Positions 1-6,763 of a stretch of DNA of 10,534 nucleotides are shown here, piece after piece. The position numbers and the translations under genes were made by a program. Below the pieces are notes generated by a model that was given only the letters and a program-made list of their open reading frames with translations, was not told where the DNA came from and ran no database searches. Source of the stretch: JBEEMU01 sp043778315 (GTDB taxonomy: Bacteria > Bacteroidota > Bacteroidia > Chitinophagales > Saprospiraceae); NCBI GenBank assembly GCA_043778315.1, contig JAYWGJ010000027.1, positions 1 through 10,534 on the forward strand. The letters run 5' to 3'. The stretch's first letter is position 1. Each line of letters starts with the position of its first letter.

Positions 1-33
1 AACAAGGCAGATTTGAGGCATGAGCAAGTATAG

Positions 34-250
34 GCGACCAAAGTCGCGTATATGTCGTGAACACACGAAGTGTGCCTTTGCATTGTAACTAACCCGAGCG
101 AAGCGAACTGGCGAAGCAAATCTAACGCAGTTTTGGCAGGAACAAAAATAAAGGTAGCAAAACTACCCTTATTTGCAGTGAACGGGCGTAGCCCAGACAA
201 GTGAAAATATAGTACCTTATTTTGGACGCGTTCCTAAGGAATGTTCACGA
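34..250. repeat. Cluster of short hairpins upstream of the exonuclease gene
   Basis: This gene-free stretch contains several compact inverted repeats: GCGAC-caaa-GTCGC (34-47), CACAC-gaa-GTGTG (62-74), a longer hairpin at 146-174 (separate entry) and GGGC-gta-GCCC (184-194). The word GTGAAC immediately precedes or overlaps two of them (57-62 and 178-183). TCGTGAACA at 55-63 is repeated in inverted orientation at 242-250, so the two copies could form an outer 9-bp stem enclosing the others. TTCCT-a-AGGAA (231-241) sits just inside the right copy. No convincing reading frame crosses positions 1-266. It could be a structured leader, a small RNA or a short palindromic repeat element. The structure is seen in the sequence; the function is unknown. 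Confidence 0.5.
146..174. repeat. 12-bp stem hairpin, 5-nt loop
   Basis: The left arm AAATAAAGGTAG (146-157) and right arm CTACCCTTATTT (163-174) pair at 11 of 12 positions around the loop caaaa, with a single A-C mismatch (152/168). The right arm ends in TTATTT rather than a clean U-tract, so it is only a weak terminator candidate, for example for a gene left of the window. It may instead be part of the hairpin cluster around it. Confidence 0.55.
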
Positions 251-266
251 TTAAAAAATATAAAAA

Positions 267-1022
267 ATGTTAGGAAATATAGATTTTACCAAAATTCTTT
301 TTTTGGATATCGAATGCGTGTCTACCGAGCGACACATCGATAATGTATCCGAAAAACGGCTGCAAGAACTTTGGGCGAAAAAGGCAAAAAGCATCGGCGC
401 GCTCGCCAAAGATATGGACGAGCAAAGCGACGAATACGCTGAGGCTTTGGCGTTTAGCTATCGCGACAAGGCGGCGATATATGCCGAATACGGCAAAATA
501 ATTTGTATCTCGGTGGGTATGATGGTGCGCGAAGACGGCGAACTCAAAATCCGTTTGAAGTCGTTTGCCGACCATGACGAAAAGCAGCTATTGACTGATT
601 TTTCGGCGTTATTGCGCAAGTTCGACCCAAATAAAAACTACATCTGCGGACATAATATCAAGGAGTTTGACGTACCCTATATGTGTCGCCGAATGGTGGT
701 GCATCAGTTGCCGCTGCCGCCGATGCTCGATATTTACGGCAAAAAACCTTGGGATATTGCTTATTTTTTGGATACGATGCTGCTTTGGAAGTTCGGCGAC
801 TTCAAGTCGTTCACTTCGCTCAACACGCTCACCGCGCTGTTTGGTATTCCGTCGCCGAAGGACGATATCGACGGCTCGCAGGTCGGGACGGTATATTGGG
901 ACGAGGACGACCTCGACCGCATCTCTACTTATTGCATGAAAGATGTCCTCGCTACCGCGCAAGTCATGCTGTACTACGAGCATTTGCCGCTACTCACGGA
1001 GGCACAAATATTATATGTATAA
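267..1022 (+). CDS. Predicted 3'-5' exonuclease, PolB-like (DnaQ/RNase H fold)
   Basis: This is a stand-alone 251-residue DEDDy exonuclease resembling the proofreading domain of family B DNA polymerases (DNA_pol_B_exo2-type family). All three catalytic motifs are visible. ExoI is F-L-D-I-E with D14 and E16. ExoII is G-H-N-I-K-E-F-D with N130 and D135. ExoIII is Y-C-M-K-D with Y222 and D226. The four acidic residues would bind two metal ions for 3' nucleotide removal. No polymerase domain and no signal peptide are present, so it is a cytoplasmic nuclease. The start is the first ATG, which leaves 13 residues before the ExoI aspartate. The leader is A-rich with no Shine-Dalgarno sequence. The substrate (DNA or RNA) is not evident. 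The gene appears monocistronic and stops at the terminator about 20 nt downstream. Confidence 0.9.
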   Translation: MLGNIDFTKILFLDIECVSTERHIDNVSEKRLQELWAKKAKSIGALAKDMDEQSDEYAEALAFSYRDKAAIYAEYGKIICISVGMMVREDGELKIRLKSFADHDEKQLLTDFSALLRKFDPNKNYICGHNIKEFDVPYMCRRMVVHQLPLPPMLDIYGKKPWDIAYFLDTMLLWKFGDFKSFTSLNTLTALFGIPSPKDDIDGSQVGTVYWDEDDLDRISTYCMKDVLATAQVMLYYEHLPLLTEAQILYV

Positions 1023-1043
1023 TTTTGAATAATTTATAATTAC

Positions 1044-1083
1044 AAAAAGTGCGCAGCTACCCTTCAGTAGTGCGCACCTTTTT
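1044..1083. terminator. Bidirectional rho-independent terminator
   Basis: The stem GTGCGCA (1049-1055) pairs with TGCGCAC (1071-1077). After one bulged G it continues inward as CTAC (1057-1060) with GTAG (1067-1070), around the loop ccttca. AAAAA (1044-1048) lies on the left and TTTTT (1079-1083) on the right, so each strand sees a GC-rich hairpin followed by a T-run. It lies between the convergent exonuclease and small secreted-protein genes and can terminate both. Confidence 0.88.
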
Positions 1084-1147
1084 ATTATGAACTAAAACTG
1101 GGGGAGAGTCAATTCAGATTTTGGGTATTAATTGGCTGCGCAAAAAA

Positions 1148-1588
1148 TTAGCGCGTAGCGACCGTACTTGTAGTCACAATGACAGAGGTTTGTAAGCCGT
1201 TTTTGACAATTTGCGCACTCGCCTTTTCGGGTACATACAAAATATAAGTTACGACCTCTTGCAAATCCTGCCCACCGATTTTGATACTCTCGCGGTCAGG
1301 AGCGGTGAGCGTAAACACACCATTTTGATTATTTACCTGTACATCATAGCGTTTTTTTGCTAAAAATGCTTGAAAAAGATTGATATTTCCGTTTTTAAGG
1401 TCAATATCGGTTTGAAGACGCAGGGCGGCATTTTCTGCCACTTTTAGCTGTACCTCGCCTTTGAGGTCGTACACGACGGTAGTTGCGCCGTTGAGGTTAA
1501 AGGATTTGACAAGGCTTTTTTGCACTTGTGCAAAGGCATTCGTGAGGATAAGGAGTGCGAATACGAAGCTGAAGGTAACTTTTTTCAT
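1148..1588 (-). CDS. Small secreted protein of unknown function
   Basis: This 146-residue protein has a clear Sec signal peptide (residues 1-20, two lysines then a hydrophobic core ending N-A-F-A, with likely cleavage before Q21), giving a mature protein of about 126 residues. No lipobox cysteine is present. The mature part alternates polar and hydrophobic residues as in beta structure. It contains a segment V-V-T-Y-I-L-Y-V-P-E (about 112-121) that recalls the 'vPk' strand of DUF4097/adhesin-head beta-helix proteins. Those are usually longer, so this may be a short relative or unrelated. There are no catalytic motifs. The ATG at 1588 is well placed for the signal peptide. It is transcribed alone from the promoter at 1694-1725, with a 20-bp palindrome in the leader. 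The signal peptide is well supported; the fold is a guess. Confidence 0.8.
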   Translation of the reverse strand: MKKVTFSFVFALLILTNAFAQVQKSLVKSFNLNGATTVVYDLKGEVQLKVAENAALRLQTDIDLKNGNINLFQAFLAKKRYDVQVNNQNGVFTLTAPDRESIKIGGQDLQEVVTYILYVPEKASAQIVKNGLQTSVIVTTSTVATR

Positions 1589-1602
1589 AACTTACGCTTT
1601 TT

Positions 1603-1622
1603 ATAAGAGCTTAAGCTCTTAT
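1603..1622. promoter_or_regulatory. Perfect 20-bp palindrome in the leader of the small secreted-protein gene
   Basis: ATAAGAGCTTAAGCTCTTAT is its own reverse complement over all 20 positions. It begins 14 bp upstream of the start codon at 1588 and lies downstream of the predicted promoter, so it falls within the 5' leader. It could be the binding site of a dimeric repressor. As RNA it could form a 10-bp stem only with a strained or partly opened tip. The palindrome is certain; the regulatory role is inferred. Confidence 0.55.
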
Positions 1623-1693
1623 GGTGACGAGTAGATTTTTATGCTATAATTTGCAATTTTAAACATTAGAAAATATTATTTTACTTTATATTG

Positions 1694-1725
1694 CAAAGTT
1701 ATGCATATATTTTGAAGTAAACAAA
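1694..1725 (-). promoter_or_regulatory. Bacteroidota-type promoter for the small secreted-protein gene
   Basis: On the minus strand, TTTG (1722-1725) is followed after 20 nt by TAACTTTG (1694-1701). This is an exact match to the Bacteroidota -33 TTTG / -7 TAnnTTTG consensus with appropriate spacing. Transcription would start near 1687-1690, leaving a leader of about 100 nt that contains the 20-bp palindrome. Confidence 0.65.
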
Positions 1726-1957
1726 TTTATATTATAAATATTTTAGTATGTGTTTATAATACAATATTATAATCTGATTAATTAAACTATTATAAAATAA
1801 AAACAATATACCAATCATAAAAGTTCCCTAAACCAAATTTAATTTCAAATATTTATTTTTATAATTTGTAAATTAAATACTAACCTCTCGAATGCAATTT
1901 TTTGACTATAATTATATGTGTCTAATTTGCTTTTTGGAAGTTTTCGAATTAATTTAG

Positions 1958-1989
1958 TTTACAAATAATCCAAAAAAGCACTACATTTA
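1958..1989 (+). promoter_or_regulatory. Candidate promoter of the sensor kinase gene
   Basis: TTTA (1958-1961), 20 nt, then TACATTTA (1982-1989) matches the Bacteroidota -33/-7 layout, but with A in place of the final G in both boxes. Transcription would begin about 25 nt before the GTG start. This is the best-placed match I could find, but it is imperfect and lies in AT-rich DNA. Confidence 0.3.
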
Positions 1990-2020
1990 CTTCGTAAAAC
2001 AAGTAAAAAATCTTTTTTTT

Positions 2021-5000
2021 GTGCTATCTATTCGCAGTTTTTGCTTTCTACTCTCTCTATTTTTCGCGTTGCCGTGTACCTTACACGCGCAGGTGTACAA
2101 ACATCGGCATTTTACAACAAACGACGGACTAAGCAGCAGCATGATTTACCACGCGCTGCAAGACCGCGACGGCTACCTCTGGCTCGCGACAGATGCAGGC
2201 GTGACGCGGTTCGACGGGACGCATTTTCAGCCGTTTTATAAAGAAAATGGCTTATCCGACAGCGATATTATCCATTTGGTAAAAGGCAGAAATGGCGAAA
2301 TTATATTTTTATCCTACAACGGTAAATTATCGTTTTTCAAAAACGGGCATATTTATAATCCTACCAACTTTCCATTACTACAAAAAGCCACTTTTCGCTC
2401 GCCCATATTATCGGGTTTTCAGGCGGCTAACGGTGACTTTTGGCTCGCTACTAATAGCGGCGATATTTATCGCGTCAATACCAAAGGCATCGACAGCATC
2501 GGACGAAAACCGACAGCAGTACGCAGTCCCGTTCGCTTCTTTCACGAAGGCAGCTCAGGACGCATTTATATAGACGGTACTTATTTTATTAACAAAAATA
2601 AAACCATTGTAAAGTGTAATTTCGGCTATACGCCCTTGGCAGATAACGCTTTTTTTCAGAACGCCGACCGTCCCGACCAAGTTTTGTTCCTTGCCAAAGA
2701 GGGTATTGTGCGTATGCGCGACAGCGCGCAAAGCCTTGTTTTACCTATAAAAAATATCGTAAATCCGTTCAAAAAGGCTTACGGCTACCTTAGCGAAGAC
2801 TCGAACGGTGATATATGGTTGCCGACTATTGGCGACGGCGTTTATATGTATCCGAACCCTTCGCGCCGTCCTATTTCGCCGCCTATTCATTACCTCAAAG
2901 AGGCGAAAATAAGTACCGTCGTCCGTGACCACGAAGGTAATCACTGGTTCGGAATGCTCGGCGAAGGCTTGTATATGTTGCCCGCAAACTACGAAACTGC
3001 CGTTACTTATACCCGTGAAGATGGCTTAAAAAGCGACCGCGTAGATGCCGTTCTGACCGACCGACAAGCCAATATTTGGCTTGGTATGGACGACGCGACT
3101 TTGCAGATTATCCGACCCGACGGCGTAATCGGAACGTATCCTATCAACTTACCCGAAGGCGTAAACCGCTCCTATCAAAATGTTTTGCACCTCCACGAAG
3201 ATATAAAAGGTAGAATATGGGCTATGTTACCAAATTATATTTGTATGATTAGCAATAATAATAATCAATTTCAACAAATACTTATTCCGAATAAAGACCA
3301 AAAGGCGCAATATAATTTTAAATCATGGTCGTTTGTAGATGCCGCTCACGCATACATCGGTCACTCACGCGGCGTGCTGCAACTTGCGCCCGCCGATGCG
3401 CCTACAAATGCGCCAAACGGCACGCAAAAAACCGACAAATACAGCATTCAACCGACAAGTTTCGCGACGGGTTCTCGTGCTGTGTATAGTATTTTTTGTA
3501 CGCTTTCGCGTCAATTACTGATGTCTTACCTCGACGGCGTACAGCGACTAAGTGATAATAAAGTGACAGGTTTGGCTTACGCCAATAAATATTTAGCTGA
3601 AAAAGTGAACAGTATTGCGCAGCTACCCGACTCCTCTTTGGTGTTTTCGGTGGACGGCTACGGCTTATTATTTATGAAAAATGACCGAACGACGCAGCAT
3701 TTTTCGCAACACAATACCTTATTAGATAACGTCTATAAACAGCTTTTTGTGTGCGACAGTTTGCTATGGGCAGCAGGGAATCACGGCTTGACGCGAATTG
3801 TTTATCAAAATCATAAAATACAGCATATCAGTACTTTACGCACGTCAGATGGGCTGCCGTCCGACGAAATAAACGGCGTATTCGCGACCAAAAACAATGT
3901 TTATGTAGCTACCGCGAAAGGGTTTACGATACTGCAAACTTCGCGAACCGGTCAGCAACTCGCGCCGCCGCAGGTGTATATAGAACCGCTTATCACTAAC
4001 CCAAATACGCCTAACAAAATCACACCGCTCTATCCAAACAGCCGCATCACACTCAATTACGAAGCGATTGCGTTCCGCGAACCCGCCGCCGTACAATACG
4101 AGTATCGGCTCAATACGCAAGCTGCATGGATACCGACGCGGAATACGGTACAGACGTTTTCGGAGCTACGCCCAACTACTTATCAGTTTCAGGTACGCGC
4201 CCGACACTTAAACAGTACTTGGTCGCAGCCATGCACCTATATTTTTACGGTGCAGCCGTTTTTTTATCAGACGTGGTGGTTTTTATTGGCGATAAGCGGC
4301 ATAGTAGCAGGTGCGGTTTCGTTGCTTATTCGGTGGCGCATCGAGCGCAACGAACGCCGCAAGCGAGAGCGTTTGATGTCGGAGAAAAAGATGACGGAAC
4401 TCGAGCAGCAAGCCTTGCAGTCGATGATGAACCCACATTTCATTTTTAATGTGATGAACTCGGTGCAGTATTTTTTAAATCACAATAATAAAGAAGCGGC
4501 AAATAAATACCTGACTCAATTTGCGCGCTTGCTGCGCAATAATTTGGAATACTCCAATAAACCGAGCATCAGTTTGGCGCAAGAATTGGAGTATTTGCAA
4601 CTTTATTTGTCGTTGGAACAACTCCGTTGTGGCGATAGGTTAGCCTACGTTTTTGAGATAGACGACGACCTCGACACCGATTACATTTACCTGCCGCCGA
4701 TGCTTTTGCAACCATATATAGAAAACGCGATTTGGCACGGCATCATGCCCGCAACCGCAGGCGGAACGATACGCCTCGCGGCGAGCGAAGCGAACGACAC
4801 CTTATATATAAGTATAACCGATAATGGCGTGGGTATAGATAATAGTCGCGCCGCTAAGCTCGAAAACCCCTCGAGCCACCATAGTATTGCGCTTGCGCTC
4901 ACCAAAGAACGCTTACGCATTTTAGCCGAACTCACGAACAAGCCTTACGGCGTTAGCGTAGCGCAAACGAGCGCGCAAGGCGGCACAACCGTAGCGATGC

Positions 5001-5023
5001 AGTTATGGATAGGAGACGTTTAA
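2021..5023 (+). CDS. LytS-type sensor histidine kinase with periplasmic propeller and Y_Y_Y domain
   Basis: This 1000-residue membrane kinase probably senses an extracytoplasmic signal and phosphorylates a response regulator. A signal peptide (about 1-23, cleavage near H-A-Q) is followed by degenerate Reg_prop blades to about residue 650. Clear examples are D-R-D-G-Y-L-W-L (48-55), D-S-N-G-D-I-W (260-266), H-E-G-N-H-W-F (304-310) and the repeated D-G-L-x-S-D turns. A Y_Y_Y domain (about 675-743) ends at the usual W-W before one membrane helix (about 752-770). A charged coiled segment leads to the His_kinase domain with M-N-P-H-F-I-F-N, where H806 is the phosphate acceptor. The ATPase has E901-N902 (N box), D934-N-G-V-G938 and G987-G988-T989. 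There is no receiver or DNA-binding domain, and no LytTR regulator gene is adjacent, so the partner must be elsewhere. The GTG start is preferred because the open frame upstream (back to a stop at 1955) contains no ATG, and the signal peptide fits it. Confidence 0.93.
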   Translation: MLSIRSFCFLLSLFFALPCTLHAQVYKHRHFTTNDGLSSSMIYHALQDRDGYLWLATDAGVTRFDGTHFQPFYKENGLSDSDIIHLVKGRNGEIIFLSYNGKLSFFKNGHIYNPTNFPLLQKATFRSPILSGFQAANGDFWLATNSGDIYRVNTKGIDSIGRKPTAVRSPVRFFHEGSSGRIYIDGTYFINKNKTIVKCNFGYTPLADNAFFQNADRPDQVLFLAKEGIVRMRDSAQSLVLPIKNIVNPFKKAYGYLSEDSNGDIWLPTIGDGVYMYPNPSRRPISPPIHYLKEAKISTVVRDHEGNHWFGMLGEGLYMLPANYETAVTYTREDGLKSDRVDAVLTDRQANIWLGMDDATLQIIRPDGVIGTYPINLPEGVNRSYQNVLHLHEDIKGRIWAMLPNYICMISNNNNQFQQILIPNKDQKAQYNFKSWSFVDAAHAYIGHSRGVLQLAPADAPTNAPNGTQKTDKYSIQPTSFATGSRAVYSIFCTLSRQLLMSYLDGVQRLSDNKVTGLAYANKYLAEKVNSIAQLPDSSLVFSVDGYGLLFMKNDRTTQHFSQHNTLLDNVYKQLFVCDSLLWAAGNHGLTRIVYQNHKIQHISTLRTSDGLPSDEINGVFATKNNVYVATAKGFTILQTSRTGQQLAPPQVYIEPLITNPNTPNKITPLYPNSRITLNYEAIAFREPAAVQYEYRLNTQAAWIPTRNTVQTFSELRPTTYQFQVRARHLNSTWSQPCTYIFTVQPFFYQTWWFLLAISGIVAGAVSLLIRWRIERNERRKRERLMSEKKMTELEQQALQSMMNPHFIFNVMNSVQYFLNHNNKEAANKYLTQFARLLRNNLEYSNKPSISLAQELEYLQLYLSLEQLRCGDRLAYVFEIDDDLDTDYIYLPPMLLQPYIENAIWHGIMPATAGGTIRLAASEANDTLYISITDNGVGIDNSRAAKLENPSSHHSIALALTKERLRILAELTNKPYGVSVAQTSAQGGTTVAMQLWIGDV

Positions 5024-5035
5024 TGAAGTAAATAC

Positions 5036-6685
5036 CTAGAAATTAGTAAACACATAATAGCTCGATTTGCGGTTTCTATCTATCAAAAAGACCCGAATTT
5101 CGGTTGTTTTCAAGCCTTTTTCTGCCAAAATAGGCAAAAGCGGCGCGGCATTAATACTGTCGGTAATAAAAACGGTTGGTGTTGTGCTACGCATAACTTC
5201 GTCGGCACGCACGCCGTTTTCGCCGCCCGAGCTTACCGCAAAACCGTTTTGTTCGCCATAAAAATAAATAGACGGCAGATTTGCTCCAGGATTCGCGTTA
5301 ATAATCAAATTTTTGGTGCGTCCGCCTGCTAGTTTCAGGGCGGTTTGTACGGCGCGGCGCGTCGCGTCGCGGCTGTGTTCTATGAGCGGCATCAACATCA
5401 CCCAAACCGACAACATAAACATTGCACCACCCGCTACCGCCGTAGCTTGCGCGGCAAAAGGTTTATTGGCATAATAAAATATAGTGGAGCATAAAGCAAA
5501 CGCCCAACAAACCGTAATTACGGGCATTGATGCTCTAAACCCGTCGGGTCCGAATACCGTCATAGCAAAATAACCTATTGCGGTAGCAAGTATTAGCACA
5601 AATAATAATTGGAAAATAGCGGTATTTCTAATCCATTGTTTGTATAAATAATTAGGAATATTAGACTGATGTTTCACCATTTGCTGCGCAATAAGGATAG
5701 CCAAAGCGGGCTGCGCGGCGATAGAATACGCGGGCAATTTGCTGCGCACCATTTCGTAAAAAACCCAACCGAAAAGCAGCCAAGCCACAAAAAAGAGGGC
5801 GTTGCTTTCGCGCAATTTGAATCGTTGGTAGAGGTCGGCGAGCGCAGGAAAAAGGTAGGGAATGACCCACAAAAAGCAGACTAATAGTACCACAAAATGA
5901 TAGCCAGGAGGACCCGTCCACGTCACATTGACGGCGTTGCTGCCGCCCACACGCTTCATCACATACCAATCCCACAAAAACGAAACGAGTACGCCGCCGT
6001 CGTGTTGCCACGACGCATACGCCCACACGAGTAGCGGCGCGAGCGCGAGCGGCAGCCCTATCCACGATTTTAAGAGTAATAAATATTTTTTATCGGGGTG
6101 CAAAAAGTATAAAAATACAAACATTCCGCCTGTTAAAATCAATATCGGCGGACCTTTGAGCAGCACACCGAGTGCAACCGCGAGCCAAAATACAAAGACG
6201 TGTTGCCGCTCCGCAGGGAATAAAAATACAGAGCGCAAGGCAAAAACCGCCAGCGTTTCGTAAAAAAGCATTTCGGCATCGAGTACCGATATTTTGCCCA
6301 GAGTAGGCACGAGTATCGACACGCTCAAAATCATTACAGACCATTCCGCTACCGCTTTGCCAAATAATCTTTTGCCCCAAATCCACATCACCAAATATGT
6401 ACTGAGTGTAGCCAATAAGGCAGGCAATCTGACTACCCATTCGTGTACGCCAAAAACGCGGTAGCCCGTTGCGATAAGCCAAAAATGCAAGGGCGGTTTG
6501 CGGTGCATACCAAAGGCGTTGAAGTACGAAATATCGAGCCAATCGTGCGTTTGCAGCATACGATTAGCGAAAGCCGCATAAGCCGCTTCGTCTTCGTCCC
6601 AGAGCATAGTGCCGTCGATGCGCAGCAATAAATTCAGGATTGCAAAGCCTAATATAATATAAAATAAGGAATTTCTGATGGTCAT
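5036..6685 (-). CDS. GT39/ArnT-like membrane glycosyltransferase
   Basis: This 549-residue multi-pass protein of the PMT_2/ArnT family has the usual length. Such enzymes transfer a sugar from a polyprenyl-phosphate carrier to a lipid or protein on the periplasmic face. Helix 1 (about 7-22) leads into the first external loop with W-D-E-D-E-A-A-Y (29-36), which holds the family's catalytic acidic residues. This is followed by H-R-K-P-P-L-H-F-W (61-69), V-R-L-P-A-L-L (85-91) and S-V-L-D-A-E (133-138), whose D136 fits the second conserved aspartate. Many hydrophobic helices and a small C-terminal soluble part follow. The frame also permits a TTG start at 6751, but the ATG at 6685 is preferred because a consensus promoter lies between the two. 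The gene is convergent with the kinase and lies downstream of the HD phosphodiesterase. The acceptor substrate cannot be told from sequence. Confidence 0.87.
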   Translation of the reverse strand: MTIRNSLFYIILGFAILNLLLRIDGTMLWDEDEAAYAAFANRMLQTHDWLDISYFNAFGMHRKPPLHFWLIATGYRVFGVHEWVVRLPALLATLSTYLVMWIWGKRLFGKAVAEWSVMILSVSILVPTLGKISVLDAEMLFYETLAVFALRSVFLFPAERQHVFVFWLAVALGVLLKGPPILILTGGMFVFLYFLHPDKKYLLLLKSWIGLPLALAPLLVWAYASWQHDGGVLVSFLWDWYVMKRVGGSNAVNVTWTGPPGYHFVVLLVCFLWVIPYLFPALADLYQRFKLRESNALFFVAWLLFGWVFYEMVRSKLPAYSIAAQPALAILIAQQMVKHQSNIPNYLYKQWIRNTAIFQLLFVLILATAIGYFAMTVFGPDGFRASMPVITVCWAFALCSTIFYYANKPFAAQATAVAGGAMFMLSVWVMLMPLIEHSRDATRRAVQTALKLAGGRTKNLIINANPGANLPSIYFYGEQNGFAVSSGGENGVRADEVMRSTTPTVFITDSINAAPLLPILAEKGLKTTEIRVFLIDRNRKSSYYVFTNF

Positions 6686-6703
6686 TTGAGGTAGATTTGA
6701 GCG

Positions 6704-6735
6704 CAAATATAGGTCTTTTTTGTGGAAAAAGCAAT
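6704..6735 (-). promoter_or_regulatory. Bacteroidota-type promoter of the glycosyltransferase gene
   Basis: On the minus strand, ATTG (6732-6735), 20 nt, then TATATTTG (6704-6711) fits the -33 TTTG (TTG core) and -7 TAnnTTTG consensus. Transcription would start near 6697, about 12 nt before the ATG at 6685 and downstream of the alternative TTG at 6751. It therefore gives the gene its own transcript and decides the start codon. Confidence 0.6.
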
Positions 6736-6763
6736 AACTAATTAGAGTCAATAAATCCCGCAG

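Larger units (their letters stand above)
1623..2020. other. AT-rich divergent intergenic region
   Basis: This stretch of about 400 bp between the divergent secreted-protein and kinase genes is extremely AT-rich. It contains the minus-strand promoter at 1694-1725 and a weaker plus-strand promoter candidate at 1958-1989. Small AT inverted repeats such as TATAAT-acaat-ATTATA (1755-1771) are expected by chance in such composition. I see no gene, RNA gene or mobile element in it. Confidence 0.6.

Noticed and set aside
3617..3628. Twelve-base match GCGCAGCTACCC to part of the terminator at 1051-1062
   Set aside because: In the kinase gene it is ordinary coding sequence with no pairing arm or T-run, so the match is taken as chance.
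5661..6542. Long frames overlapping the glycosyltransferase gene in other frames
   Set aside because: They are arginine- and cysteine-rich translations without domains, signal peptides or starts in context. The frame with conserved GT39 motifs explains the region.
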